Shown: positions 51,150 through 61,063, counted from the stretch's first letter. The stretch is 64,000 nt of DNA from Chryseobacterium oncorhynchi (GCF_002899895.1 NZ_PPEI02000005.1:357573-421572), one strand, 5' to 3'. Program-made: numbers and translations. Notes: a model not told the origin generated them from the sequence alone.

Positions 51150-52631
51150 TTATTGTACTGCTTTTAAAACATTAATATTTCCATATCCATAGCTTGAATT
51201 AACGTTCGGGTAATAAGTGGCTGACTGTCTCATCTTGTTAAGAACCTGATCTCTTGTCCATGATGGATTTTTAGCCCAAACTAAGGCTGCAATTCCTGCT
51301 GTAGCAGCTGTAGCCACTGAAGAACCACCTACATAATCTGCCTGTCCGTTATAATAGCTTAAAACCGGAACCGTACTTCCTGATGCTCTTTCCATCTGGA
51401 ATGTAAAGTCAATTTGGCTTCCGGAGTGGCAAACATCACATTTCTGATTGGAAGTTCCCTCTTTTACTCCTGTTATTGCTTGTGTTTCTGACATTGATGC
51501 AGGGAAAATAACACCTACAAAGTTTGTAAAGCTGGTAGAAGTTCCCCCAGCACAGAAAATTAATTTTCCTCTAGCATAGGCATACTTCACTCCGTCTTCA
51601 ATTTTACCTACGGAAAAAATATGTCCCATTGACATGGAGATGATCTTTACATTGGTATTATTACCCAGATCCGTAAATGCAGTTTTCACTCCATTCTGCT
51701 CGCTGGAAGTCTCTAGTACAACATTCTCAGCAGCGCGGTAGGCAATTAAGTTAGCATTATAAGCTACTCCTACAGGTAATCCTGCGTTATTTCTTGGTGC
51801 TGTCATTACAGAAGCCATTTTTGTTCCATGCCCGCACTGATCTGCTGAGCCGTCAGAATTATAGGCCCCAACTTTACTGATTGTTCTTCCCGATGAAGCT
51901 CCAGTATTAAAACTGCCTCCCAGTAAGGTCTGTTCAGGGGAAACTCCGGTATCGATAAGACCTATCGTTACTCCTGCTCCGGTACTGTACCCCCAAGCTT
52001 CAGGAATATTATGTTTTGTAAACGCCCATGGAATTTTTGCACTTGGAGTAGTAGAAGTGTAATCTACCGCGCTTAAGGTTGCAGATGAGAAACCACACCC
52101 CGAAGAACCACTGCCAGAAGATCTTCCTGTTGTATTAAACTTGGCTTCATTTTCAAAATAGTGATAATCTGCCGGCTCCACATAACGGATAGTTTTCATT
52201 TGACGAAGAGCTGCTAAAGTTTCTTCTTTGTCAATAATGACATCCATCTGATTCAGATATTTATCCGCAGTAAGGAGGAATCTTGCAGTGTCCACTCCTT
52301 CATATTTTTTGATGACAGATAAAATTTCATTTTCCATTGCCTGATTGTCCGGAGATTTACTTCTGTCAAAATCATCCTTGGATGAACCAAACCCTACTGA
52401 TACCATTCTGTTTCCGCGGAAAACAGCACTCCAAAGGAAATGATCAGATTCGTTTTTCCAATTGAAAGTACCATCAGTTTTAATAGCTTGATTAATCCTT
52501 TCATTGATCTGCTTTTCTGTCAATGCTCCTTTTTGAGTCACTTCAGTTTTAGAATTTTCATTTTGAAGTTCTTCACTGGTACAAGAGTTTAAGGCAAGAA
52601 ATAATGCCAAGAAGAATACACTTTTTTTCAT
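51150..52631 (-). CDS. Subtilisin-family S8 serine peptidase, lipoprotein
   Basis: This 493-residue protein has a lipoprotein signal (VFFLALFLALNSC), a propeptide of about 130 residues, then the catalytic domain with Asp in VTIGLIDTGVSPEQ, His in QCGHGTKMASV and Ser in GGSSVATAATAGIAAL. Where most subtilases have the oxyanion Asn (AAGN), this one has FCAGGTS. Pairs of Cys (SGCGF, DQCGHG, CDVCHSG) suggest disulfides or metal binding. There is no type IX sorting domain at the C-terminus. Probably anchored on the outer membrane. Confidence 0.85.
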   Translation of the reverse strand: MKKSVFFLALFLALNSCTSEELQNENSKTEVTQKGALTEKQINERINQAIKTDGTFNWKNESDHFLWSAVFRGNRMVSVGFGSSKDDFDRSKSPDNQAMENEILSVIKKYEGVDTARFLLTADKYLNQMDVIIDKEETLAALRQMKTIRYVEPADYHYFENEAKFNTTGRSSGSGSSGCGFSSATLSAVDYTSTTPSAKIPWAFTKHNIPEAWGYSTGAGVTIGLIDTGVSPEQTLLGGSFNTGASSGRTISKVGAYNSDGSADQCGHGTKMASVMTAPRNNAGLPVGVAYNANLIAYRAAENVVLETSSEQNGVKTAFTDLGNNTNVKIISMSMGHIFSVGKIEDGVKYAYARGKLIFCAGGTSTSFTNFVGVIFPASMSETQAITGVKEGTSNQKCDVCHSGSQIDFTFQMERASGSTVPVLSYYNGQADYVGGSSVATAATAGIAALVWAKNPSWTRDQVLNKMRQSATYYPNVNSSYGYGNINVLKAVQ

Positions 52632-52889
52632 ATGTTATAATTTTGGTTGGAGCCACAATATAACACTTTAGCGGGAATTACAGCTTTAAAAAAAATGAAT
52701 TTAGCATTACATGAATATTAATTACCTATTAGAAATCAAACCTTTGTGCTTTTTATTATTTGTCGGGTTAGAAAATAAAATGGAGTTAGAACCATCCCGT
52801 TAAATTTTCGATTACCACCCTTACAACAGAATGGAATTATCACTTCACCAACTAAAAAATGTACTTAGTACTTTTACTCCTCCTACATT

Positions 52890-53339
52890 TTAGCTTACAC
52901 TCTTTTCAAAGCATACACTGCTATCAACACCTATGTATTGGCCATAATTAGGAATCTTATAAAAGCCACATTTTTCATAAACAGAAATCGCATTTTTCAG
53001 ATCCTGAGACGTTTCCAGAACTGCTTTTTTATAACCTAATTCTTTTGCCCAATTTTCCAATTCCTTTACAATGATAGTCCCTAGTCCTCTTTTCCTGAAT
53101 TCCGGATTTGTAAACATCCTTTTGATCTCAATAGTGTCCTTTGAAAATTCCTTGAAAGCTCCACATGCAGCAGGAACTTCATCAATGTAAACCACAATAC
53201 AATTTTTAATTGTATCAATTTTATTAAACTGATCGAAGAACGCATGATCATCTCCATTATGTTCTACAAGGTTTGCATCAAGGTGTTTTACAAGATTTTG
53301 AAAATCCGGATGATTAGAATCTGTTCTATGTATGTTCAT
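52890..53339 (-). CDS. GNAT-family N-acetyltransferase
   Basis: This 149-residue protein carries the GNAT acetyl-CoA site: FTNPEFRKRGLGTIIVKELENWAKELGYKKAVLETS, followed by NAISVYEKCGFYKI. The substrate is unknown. The 258-bp region between it and the subtilase start (52632-52889) holds no gene; I see only AT-rich DNA. It is transcribed in the same direction as hutH, which lies upstream behind its own terminator. Confidence 0.82.
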   Translation of the reverse strand: MNIHRTDSNHPDFQNLVKHLDANLVEHNGDDHAFFDQFNKIDTIKNCIVVYIDEVPAACGAFKEFSKDTIEIKRMFTNPEFRKRGLGTIIVKELENWAKELGYKKAVLETSQDLKNAISVYEKCGFYKIPNYGQYIGVDSSVCFEKSVS

Positions 53340-53371
53340 ATTTTTAATTAAAGGTTAATATATGATAGTAA

Positions 53372-53398
53372 ACAAAAAAGCTTCCTTTCGGAAGCTTT
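53372..53398 (-). terminator. Terminator of hutH
   Basis: A 9-bp stem AAAGCTTCC / GGAAGCTTT with a TTTC loop is followed on the minus strand by six T. Confidence 0.82.
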
Positions 53399-53412
53399 CA
53401 TTTTATTTTTGA

Positions 53413-54900
53413 TTAGTTTACAACAAACTTTCTTTCATTGATAAGCTCCGCAATGGCTAGCATATCTTGTCCGATCAATCTGTCGTCTTCAAGTTTTGCA
53501 ACCTTAGAACGAAGAATAGTGTAGTTTTCTTCAATCAATTTAGAGCATTTAGCTGGTCTTCTGAACTCAAGTCCTTGTGCTGCAAACATCAATTCAACCG
53601 ATAGAATATTTACAAGGTTTCCAAGAACCTGATTGAACTTTCTTCCAGAGATACTTCCCATAGAAACATGATCTTCTTGTCCTAAACTTGTTGGAATAGA
53701 ATCTGCGGATGCCGGGAAACACAATGTTTTGTTCTCAGTAACCAACGCTGCAGAAGTATACTGAGGAATCATGAATCCTGAGTTTAATCCTGAGCTTTCT
53801 GTCAATAATCTTGGAAGACCATACTTTCCTTCCAATAATAAATAACTTCTTCTGTCTGAAATATTTCCTAATTCTGCTGCAGCCAATGTTGCATAATCTA
53901 AAGGTAAAGCCATTAACTGACCGTGGAAATTTCCTCCGGAAATAGATTCTTCAGCACTTAATACAATTGGATTGTCTGTTACAGAGTTCAATTCTGTTTC
54001 TGCCATTCCTTTCAGATGTTCAAAAGAATTTCTGCTTGCCCCGTGAACCTGTGGTACACATCTCATGGAATAAGGATCCTGAACTCTCTCACAATCTTCG
54101 TGAGCCTGCATATTTTCTGATCCCTTTAGAAATTTCAGCATTCTTGCAGCCACTTTTTTACTTCCTGCAAAAGGTCTGATCTCATGAAGTTCTTTTTTGA
54201 AAGGGCTTGCAGAACCTCTGTATGCTTCAATACTCATTGCTGCAGTAACATCTGCAAGGTCTAATAAGTATTCAAATTTTTCAAGTCCTTTTATAGCATG
54301 AGCCAGAATAAACTGGGTTCCGTTGATCAGTCCTAGTCCTTCTTTTGGTCCTAAAACTAATGCCTCAAGGTTATGTTTCTGTAATACTTCCATTGTATCG
54401 GAAACTTTATCACCTTCCCAAACCTGTCCTAAACCTAATAAAGGAAGTACAAGGTGTGCCAAGGGTGCTAAATCTCCGGAAGCTCCTACAGACCCCTGTT
54501 CAGGAACTACTGGAATGATGTCTTTTTCAAGCATCAGGATCATTCTTTCAATAACTTCCAGGGAAACTCCTGAAAATCCTTTTGACAAAGCATGAACTTT
54601 AGCAATCATCATAATCTTGGAAAGTTCCTTTTCAATTGGCTTTCCTACTCCTACTGCATGAGAAATAATAAGGTTATACTGTAACTGGGCTGTTTCATCA
54701 GCCGATATTTTAGTATCGCACAGTGGCCCGAATCCTGTATTGATCCCATATACACATCTATCGGATTCTACTATTTTCTGTACGTTTCTCTGAGATTTTA
54801 AAATTTGTTCTTTGGCAGCTTTATTAAGCTTAGCTTTATTTGGCTTTTTGCATATTTCCAGAACATCATGGAAAGTAAAGACATCTACTCCGTATATCAT
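53413..54900 (-). CDS. hutH: Histidine ammonia-lyase
   Basis: This 495-residue enzyme converts histidine to urocanate and ammonia in histidine breakdown. The MIO cofactor forms from Ala-Ser-Gly in GSVGASGDLAPLAH; other family parts are YGINTGFGPLCDTKI, NGTQFILAHAI and QDPYSMRCVPQVHGASR. Length is normal. The other hut genes are not in this window, so it stands alone here. Confidence 0.93.
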   Translation of the reverse strand: MIYGVDVFTFHDVLEICKKPNKAKLNKAAKEQILKSQRNVQKIVESDRCVYGINTGFGPLCDTKISADETAQLQYNLIISHAVGVGKPIEKELSKIMMIAKVHALSKGFSGVSLEVIERMILMLEKDIIPVVPEQGSVGASGDLAPLAHLVLPLLGLGQVWEGDKVSDTMEVLQKHNLEALVLGPKEGLGLINGTQFILAHAIKGLEKFEYLLDLADVTAAMSIEAYRGSASPFKKELHEIRPFAGSKKVAARMLKFLKGSENMQAHEDCERVQDPYSMRCVPQVHGASRNSFEHLKGMAETELNSVTDNPIVLSAEESISGGNFHGQLMALPLDYATLAAAELGNISDRRSYLLLEGKYGLPRLLTESSGLNSGFMIPQYTSAALVTENKTLCFPASADSIPTSLGQEDHVSMGSISGRKFNQVLGNLVNILSVELMFAAQGLEFRRPAKCSKLIEENYTILRSKVAKLEDDRLIGQDMLAIAELINERKFVVN

Positions 54901-55030
54901 TTCTAAAAAATTTTCTTAAAATTACGCATTTAACCATAACTAGAGAAACTAAATTTCATCGTTCTATCTTTTTATGAAAAGAAGTAAATTAATTTACTAT
55001 TTTTAGCCCCAAAATTAAAAACAATAATAC

Positions 55031-55792
55031 ATGAGACTGAAAACATTACTGCTTGCTTTATGCATTGCAGGTACCACAGCTTTCGCCCAGAAAGTAAAAT
55101 ATTCCAAAGAAGACATCAAAAAAATGGAGACGTATCTCTTCAATGAAGGTTTTAATACTCCATCCCCTAAAAAAACATCAACCATTACCTTAAAAGACGG
55201 AACTTCCCACAAAGGTTTCTGTAATAGCATCGAAACAAAAAAGGGACAAATTTATGAGGTAGCCATCAAAGACAGTATTACCAAAAAGACTGCGAAATTT
55301 AGTGCTGATCAAATCAGTGAAATGTATGTTTACCCAAGTAACGGAGAAAAAATAATGAAAGTTTCAAAGTACATGGGAAACATCAGAAATTACAGCACTA
55401 AGAAGCTAACGAAAAGCACTAACAACGACAGAATCTATTTCATAAACCAAACGGTCTCTTTAAAAAATAAGAAAGATGAAAAAGAATTCCTGATGCAGGT
55501 CATCAATCCCGGTTTCGATGATATTATTTCTGTATACCATGATCCAAGAGCTAAAGAAACAACCGGATTTTCTGTAATGGGATCTCCGCAGCTTGGCGGT
55601 GGCGTTATCAAATCTTATTATGTGAAAAAAGGAGATAAAATTGTATGGCTTCATAAGGATGACTTTGAGGATAACTATGATTTTCTTTTTGGTGATAATT
55701 CTGAGTTTGTGAAGAAATATCCTAAAAACTCTGTTGAATGGGATTATTTCAGCTTTCTTGTGAGTGAATACACTGTGATGACAAACGGATAA
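55031..55792 (+). CDS. Secreted hypothetical protein
   Basis: This 253-residue protein has a signal peptide (TLLLALCIAGTTAFAQ) and a beta-rich mature part (TITLKDGTSHKGFCNSIETKK, VKYSKEDIKKMETYLFNEG). No family was recognised. It could be periplasmic or on the outer membrane. A near-match -7 element (TATTTTTA) lies before it, and a terminator follows. It is divergent from hutH. Confidence 0.6.
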   Translation: MRLKTLLLALCIAGTTAFAQKVKYSKEDIKKMETYLFNEGFNTPSPKKTSTITLKDGTSHKGFCNSIETKKGQIYEVAIKDSITKKTAKFSADQISEMYVYPSNGEKIMKVSKYMGNIRNYSTKKLTKSTNNDRIYFINQTVSLKNKKDEKEFLMQVINPGFDDIISVYHDPRAKETTGFSVMGSPQLGGGVIKSYYVKKGDKIVWLHKDDFEDNYDFLFGDNSEFVKKYPKNSVEWDYFSFLVSEYTVMTNG

Positions 55793-55813
55793 AACCATTT
55801 AAATATATAAATT

Positions 55814-55850
55814 AAAGCCTGTAGATCTTCCTACAGGTTTTCTGCTTTTT
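55814..55850 (+). terminator. Terminator before uvrC
   Basis: The stem GCCTGTAG / CTACAGGT with a 6-base loop is followed by a T-rich stretch ending in TTTTT. Confidence 0.75.
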
Positions 55851-55867
55851 AATAGGGAAAGTTTCCT

Positions 55868-55875
55868 TAATTTTG
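55868..55875 (+). promoter_or_regulatory. -7 element just before uvrC
   Basis: TAATTTTG is a perfect TAnnTTTG match, and only four bases separate it from the ATG at 55880. The mRNA may be leaderless or nearly so. Confidence 0.5.
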
Positions 55876-55879
55876 TTAT

Positions 55880-57676
55880 ATGAATCCTTCTTTAGAATTA
55901 CAGCTTAAAACCTTACCATCTGAACCCGGCGTTTATCGTTATTATGATAAAAACGAACAACTTTTGTATGTCGGAAAGGCAAAAAATTTAAAGAAAAGGG
56001 TTCTCTCCTACTTTAATAAAAATTTATCCGGGTACAGAATTAAAATAATGGTCGGTAAGATCCAGCGTCTGGAAACCACCATTGTAAACAGCGAGTATGA
56101 TGCTCTTTTACTGGAAAACAATCTGATCAAAGAACATCAGCCGTTTTATAACGTAATGTTGAAAGATGATAAAACCTATCCTTGGATTTGCATCAAAAAT
56201 GAAGATTTTCCCAGAATTTTTCTTACCAGAAATAAAATCAAAGACGGTTCCGAATATTATGGGCCTTATGCAAAGGTACGTCCTGCAAAGATCTTATTGG
56301 ATACCATTAAACATATTTATAAACTCAGAACCTGCAACCTGAATCTTGCTCCCAACAAAATTTCCGAGGGAAAATATAAGGTTTGTCTGGAATATCATAT
56401 TAAAAACTGTGAAGGCCCTTGTGAGGATCTTGAAAGTAAGGAGGATTATGATGAGAAAATAGATGCCATCCGTGGGATAGTTAAAGGAGACTTCCGAAAG
56501 GCTAAGGAGTATCTTGTCAATCAGATGATGAAACAGGCTTCTGACCTTAAGTTTGAAGAGGCTCAGATCATTAAAGAAAGATTGGATATTCTGGAAGATT
56601 ATCAGGCTAAGAATACTGTTGTAAATCCAAACATTGATGACGTAGATGTCTTTGGAATGACCAGCGATGAAACTGCTGCCTACATCAACTTCTTTAAGAT
56701 AAGAAACGGAAATATCATTCAGAGCTTTACCACAGAGATCAAAAAAATCCTGGAAGAAACAGATGAAGATATCATGGAAGAAGCCCTGATTGAAATTCGG
56801 CAGAAATTTTCTTCCGATTCAAAGGAAGTTCTTCTCCCTTTTCATCTCTCGGTAGAAATTCCGAATGTGAAGCTTATTGTTCCTAAGGTTGGAGACAAAA
56901 AGAGAATTGTGGAACTTTCAGAAAAAAATGCAAAGGAATATCGTCTGGAAAAACTAAAGCAGGTTCAGATCATTGATCCGGAAAGGCATACCAATCGAAT
57001 CATGGCTGAAATGCAGAAGCTTCTCAGAATGCCCGTGGAACCAAGACATATTGAAGGTTTTGATAACTCAAATATTCAGGGAACGAACCCGGTTTCTGCC
57101 TGTGTCGTTTTTAAAGATGGTAAACCCAGTAAGGCAGATTATAGAATTTTTCATCCTAAAACGGTGGAAGGGCCTAACGACTTTGCCACTATGGAAGAAG
57201 TGATCTATCGCCGTTACAAAAGGATGCTGGATGAGGGCGAAAATCTCCCACAGCTTATTCTTATTGATGGGGGAAAAGGACAGCTATCATCTGCTGTAAA
57301 GAGCTTAAGATTGCTTGGTCTTTATGGGAAAATCACGATTGTAGGTATTGCCAAAAGGCTCGAAGAAATCTTCTTCCCGGAAGATCCTATCCCATTGTAT
57401 CTTGATAAAAAATCTGAAACCTTAAAGATTCTGCAAAGAGTGCGGGATGAGGCTCACCGTTTTGGAGTAAAGCATCACAGAACCAGAAGAAAAAATTCTA
57501 CCATAAAATCTGAATTGGAAGAAATTCCAGGTGTAGGTGAAAAAACCATTGAGTTATTACTATCCAAACTGAAGTCCGTTAAACGAATTAAAGAATCTAA
57601 TCTGGAAACTCTAGAGGAGATTTTAGGAAAAAGTAAAGCTAAGGTGATTTGGGAATTTTTCAATACCAATAGCTAA
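55880..57676 (+). CDS. uvrC: Excinuclease ABC subunit C
   Basis: This 598-residue nuclease makes both cuts in nucleotide excision repair. The N-terminal GIY-YIG domain is GVYRYYDKNEQLLYVGKAKNLKKRV; a UVR motif lies near residue 205 (KFEEAQIIKERLDILE); the C-terminal RNase H-like domain has HIEGFDNSNIQGTNPVSACVVF and LILIDGGKGQL; and the end holds tandem HhH motifs (LEEIPGVGEKTIELLL). The start is fixed by family alignment, although a -7 element is only four bases away. Confidence 0.93.
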   Translation: MNPSLELQLKTLPSEPGVYRYYDKNEQLLYVGKAKNLKKRVLSYFNKNLSGYRIKIMVGKIQRLETTIVNSEYDALLLENNLIKEHQPFYNVMLKDDKTYPWICIKNEDFPRIFLTRNKIKDGSEYYGPYAKVRPAKILLDTIKHIYKLRTCNLNLAPNKISEGKYKVCLEYHIKNCEGPCEDLESKEDYDEKIDAIRGIVKGDFRKAKEYLVNQMMKQASDLKFEEAQIIKERLDILEDYQAKNTVVNPNIDDVDVFGMTSDETAAYINFFKIRNGNIIQSFTTEIKKILEETDEDIMEEALIEIRQKFSSDSKEVLLPFHLSVEIPNVKLIVPKVGDKKRIVELSEKNAKEYRLEKLKQVQIIDPERHTNRIMAEMQKLLRMPVEPRHIEGFDNSNIQGTNPVSACVVFKDGKPSKADYRIFHPKTVEGPNDFATMEEVIYRRYKRMLDEGENLPQLILIDGGKGQLSSAVKSLRLLGLYGKITIVGIAKRLEEIFFPEDPIPLYLDKKSETLKILQRVRDEAHRFGVKHHRTRRKNSTIKSELEEIPGVGEKTIELLLSKLKSVKRIKESNLETLEEILGKSKAKVIWEFFNTNS

Positions 57677-57808
57677 TCAGCTATATCATACTGATAAATT
57701 ATTCACAAATAATTGAACTTTCAGTATTGAATTTTCAATCAATGTTTATTTCTCCAACAAGAGACACAAACACTTAAAAATCCTTAAAAAAAGATATATA
57801 TAATAACG

Positions 57809-57859
57809 AAATACAAATAATTTTAAAATTTATCACAAATAATAACATTATTTGTATTT
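57809..57859. repeat. Alternative hairpins after uvrC
   Basis: AAATACAAATAAT at 57809-57821 pairs over 13 bp with ATTATTTGTATTT at 57847-57859. The core ACAAATAAT occurs again at 57835-57843 and can pair with the same right arm. Two exclusive hairpins can form, followed by a T-run. The wider region 57677-58061 contains no gene; it is very AT-rich. Confidence 0.5.
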
Positions 57860-58061
57860 TTTTCGTAAATTAGTATTATTAATCAAAAGCAATAATACCG
57901 TAAAAATAATTCTCATTTTATAAATTTACCATTGGTAATATCCTTTATTCTAAATGCAAGTTTTCTCATTACTAATGGCTTCCACAATTACATGACAACA
58001 GTTTAAATACTAATGTACATGTCTTAAAAAAGAGAAAAAACACATCAACATATTCAAAAAG

Positions 58062-58087
58062 AATAAGCTCTTTTTCAAGAGCTTATT
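58062..58087. terminator. Terminator of the 58116 gene
   Basis: The perfect 11-bp stem AATAAGCTCTT / AAGAGCTTATT has a 4-base loop and T-runs on both sides; it serves the leftward gene and may also stop rightward transcription. Confidence 0.82.
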
Positions 58088-58115
58088 TTTATTTAAATTG
58101 AGTAAAATATAATAT

Positions 58116-58877
58116 TTATTTCCCTGCAAATACTTCCTTAGAATATCTACCGTCAGCCTGCGGAATATCAATTACAATATTTCCGTTTTCAAAATACCCA
58201 ATGGTAGTGTTCCCGTCAGCCAGTTTTACAATAAATACATCTTTTCTGGATGTTGTCTTAAAAACAGCAAATGGTACTGAACTTCCTGATTTAGCTAAAA
58301 TAAACTGATTGGCATCAATTTGTATTTTCTGCAAATCTGATTTACCATTAGAATAGTTACTTGTAGTAGTTGAAACCGAAGAAGAAGTTGTTGTTGTTTC
58401 AGAAGAAGAGGTCTGAACAGTATGGGTTACATTTGAAGATTGTGTTTGAGCCGGAAGCATCGCTGTTGGGCTGGAAACACTCACTTTCACCAATGCCTGC
58501 TTTAATGCATCCGGAAAACCTTCTTCAAATTCTTTGATATCAGAACGTCCTTTAGATTCAAGAATAATTTTATTATTACAATCCTTAAACTGTAATATTA
58601 CTTTATTTGTAAATAAACTTTTATCATTTAAGACATCTGCAGTCACCACATTACATGAGTTATCTTTAGCTTCTGATGGCCATTGGTCTACACTTGCAGG
58701 TAAAACCACATAACTTTTGTTTTTTAAAGCTTTTGATAAATAAGCTTCCAAACCATAGCTATTGTTTTTGAATGTCTGGAATTTTACCGGAACAGATATA
58801 TATTTATAGTCTGAAATATTCTGTCCAAAAATAGCTGTTGAACATACCGCCAACAATAATATCGATATTTTTTTCAT
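58116..58877 (-). CDS. Secreted hypothetical protein of the PorV-like operon
   Basis: This 253-residue protein has a signal peptide (ISILLLAVCSTAIFGQ) and a mature part beginning SDYKYISVPVKFQTFKNNSYGLEAYLSKAL. A Ser/Thr-rich linker follows near residue 165-190, then a compact C-terminal part (DVFIVKLADGNTTIGYFENGNIVI). I chose the ATG at 58877; the longer frame would run into the upstream gene. It is 10 bp downstream of the PorV-like gene and probably co-expressed. Function unknown. Confidence 0.65.
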   Translation of the reverse strand: MKKISILLLAVCSTAIFGQNISDYKYISVPVKFQTFKNNSYGLEAYLSKALKNKSYVVLPASVDQWPSEAKDNSCNVVTADVLNDKSLFTNKVILQFKDCNNKIILESKGRSDIKEFEEGFPDALKQALVKVSVSSPTAMLPAQTQSSNVTHTVQTSSSETTTTSSSVSTTTSNYSNGKSDLQKIQIDANQFILAKSGSSVPFAVFKTTSRKDVFIVKLADGNTTIGYFENGNIVIDIPQADGRYSKEVFAGK

Positions 58878-58887
58878 GTTTGTCATT

Positions 58888-59970
58888 TTAATCATTTCTG
58901 AATGCTCCCATATCCAGTTTAAGCGAGAAGAAATTAGAATAGAAATTAGAACCACCTATTCCTGAATTTGTAATAGCATAATCCAGTGTAAGTCCTCTAT
59001 ATCTGATCCCAATACCCGCACTAGGCTGGAAAGAAACTTTTCTTTTTAAATCCTCTATATCTGTAATAGACTGAAATCTGTTGATCCCTAATCTTACAAA
59101 GATCATTTTCTGATACCCAAGTTCTGCTCCTGCATAAGGACTGATACTTGCAAAATCTGTAGAAATTAATGAGGCTGTTTTTGCAAAATCTACATTGATT
59201 CCCGCTTCCGGCAATACATAGACGCTACTGTTAATCTCAAACAGTTTACTTGCCCCTACATTCAGTTTAGGCATTGTAAGTTCCATTTTATCCTTTGGTG
59301 CCGGGTTAAATTCTTCCCCATTCACAACTGTTGACAATTCCTTTTGATTAATACTCCAAAAGTTAACCGTAGTCGTAATATCTCTTACCATTCCCCCGAA
59401 TTTCCATCCGTTTTCTCCTTTATAAATAGCTCCTACATCAAATCCGAAACCATATCCATTTGCAAATTTCCCTACATTTCTGTAAACAATTTTTGCATTC
59501 ACCCCTACATCCAGATTTGGATTTCCACCAGGTCGGAATGCATAAGAAAGTATAGCAGCATAATCAGATTGAGAAAATTTTGTGATCTTATCATAATCAA
59601 TATTCCCTTCGGAATCAATCATCTGGGTAGTATTCAAAATATTATCTACTCCAAGTCTCACTACTGAAACCCCAAATACCCCTTCTTCCAATACTTTCGC
59701 ATAGGCCAGATAATCATATTTAGCAATAGATTCAAAGTATTCAGCATGCATTGCAGCTCCCTGCCAGTCTTTTTCAATAGACATTAAACCTGCAGGGTTC
59801 CACATTGGTGAGTATACGTCATCCTGATTGGAAATAACAGCTCCTCCCATTGCCAGACCTCGTGCTCCGGCACCGATATTTAAGAATTCATTGGAATATT
59901 TCCTGATAATCTGGGATTGAGACAGCCCAAAGAGCAGTGAAAATGCAAGTAAAAAATATTTTTTCATCAT
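58888..59970 (-). CDS. PorV/PorQ-family outer-membrane protein
   Basis: This 360-residue protein has a signal peptide (FLLAFSLLFGLSQSQ) and the start of the PorV/PorQ family: NIGAGARGLAMGGAVISNQDDVYSPMWNPAGL. The remainder is a beta-barrel, ending with the aromatic-rich SNFFSLKLDMGAF. PorV works in the type IX secretion system; this paralogue type (PorV2-like) may do another task. It lies 15 bp after the DMT transporter gene, so they may be one operon. Confidence 0.8.
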   Translation of the reverse strand: MMKKYFLLAFSLLFGLSQSQIIRKYSNEFLNIGAGARGLAMGGAVISNQDDVYSPMWNPAGLMSIEKDWQGAAMHAEYFESIAKYDYLAYAKVLEEGVFGVSVVRLGVDNILNTTQMIDSEGNIDYDKITKFSQSDYAAILSYAFRPGGNPNLDVGVNAKIVYRNVGKFANGYGFGFDVGAIYKGENGWKFGGMVRDITTTVNFWSINQKELSTVVNGEEFNPAPKDKMELTMPKLNVGASKLFEINSSVYVLPEAGINVDFAKTASLISTDFASISPYAGAELGYQKMIFVRLGINRFQSITDIEDLKRKVSFQPSAGIGIRYRGLTLDYAITNSGIGGSNFYSNFFSLKLDMGAFRND

Positions 59971-59985
59971 AAAAATTGATGCTAG

Positions 59986-60861
59986 TTAAAGTTTTTTTGT
60001 TTTTCTGGCTTTCATTAATCCATTCACAATGATTGCCAGTATCATAACACCTGAAGCAATATAAAAAATAGGACTCATATGTTCTGATTCCCCAAAGATA
60101 AAAAAAGCTAGTATAATTCCGTAAACAGGTTCCAAATTAACTGTTAAAATTAGAGTAAAAGGCGATATATACTTCATTAATTTCACCGATTCCAGCATTG
60201 GAAAAGCAGTAAAAACACTGGCCAACAAGCATATTAACGCCATATCCCTGTAGTTTATTTCATTCATCTGAAAAATTTGACCTGAGAACAGATAAAATAA
60301 CATTAAAACGAACCAACCACAGAAAATTTCGTAAAAAATAATATTCCCGGAACTCGTTTTACCAAACATTTTACCATTGAAAACGGAAAAAATAGTTCCA
60401 AAAACGGCACAAAAAATTCCATATATAATCCCTTCTTTAAAATGAAATTCGGTTTTAAAAATCAATAAAATACAGGCAACAATCACCGTTCCCATCACAA
60501 CTTCCGATACGTCGATCTTTCTTTTAAAAATAATAGGTTCTAATATCGAGGCAAAAAGAGTAGATAAAGACAGACAGCTTAATGCAATAGAAACATTTGA
60601 AACCTTAATAGAATAAAAGAAACAATACCAATGAAGCGCCATTGCAACACCTATTGCCGCAAGCTGAAAGAATATTTTTTTGGAAACCTTTATGCTTTCC
60701 TTTTTATACACTCTAATAAATACGAAAAGAAAAATAGCTGCAAAAAGCATTCTGTAAAATACCAGAATCTGAGCATTGGCATGAATCAGTTTTCCTAAAA
60801 TTGCAGTGAAGCCCCATAAAAATACTATTAAGTGCAATCTGAAAAGTGCTAATTTTTGCAT
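59986..60861 (-). CDS. DMT-family transporter (EamA type)
   Basis: This 291-residue inner-membrane protein has ten membrane segments in two EamA halves (LIVFLWGFTAILGKLIHANA at the start; IFCAVFGTIFSVFNG in the second half). Substrate is unknown; amino acids and metabolites are typical for the family. A perfect -7 element (60890-60897, minus strand) lies 28 bp upstream. It leads an operon with the PorV-like gene. Confidence 0.8.
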   Translation of the reverse strand: MQKLALFRLHLIVFLWGFTAILGKLIHANAQILVFYRMLFAAIFLFVFIRVYKKESIKVSKKIFFQLAAIGVAMALHWYCFFYSIKVSNVSIALSCLSLSTLFASILEPIIFKRKIDVSEVVMGTVIVACILLIFKTEFHFKEGIIYGIFCAVFGTIFSVFNGKMFGKTSSGNIIFYEIFCGWFVLMLFYLFSGQIFQMNEINYRDMALICLLASVFTAFPMLESVKLMKYISPFTLILTVNLEPVYGIILAFFIFGESEHMSPIFYIASGVMILAIIVNGLMKARKTKKL

Positions 60862-60889
60862 GTCCTATCTTCTTTTAAATTTTAACATG

Positions 60890-60897
60890 CAAATTTA
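60890..60897 (-). promoter_or_regulatory. -7 element of the DMT/PorV-like operon
   Basis: On the minus strand this reads TAAATTTG, a perfect TAnnTTTG match, 28 bp before the ATG at 60861. Confidence 0.55.
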
Positions 60898-61063
60898 CAC
60901 ATAGACTTTTATAAATCTCACAAAAAATATAAATTTACATTAATAAAAAAGTGGTAAATAAAGTTTTTTAATCGTTTTTCTTTCTAATGGATAACCCATT
61001 CTATTAATTTTCTGAAAAAACAGTTCAAAAGAAGTAAAAAACCAATACTTTTCCTTTAAGAAT

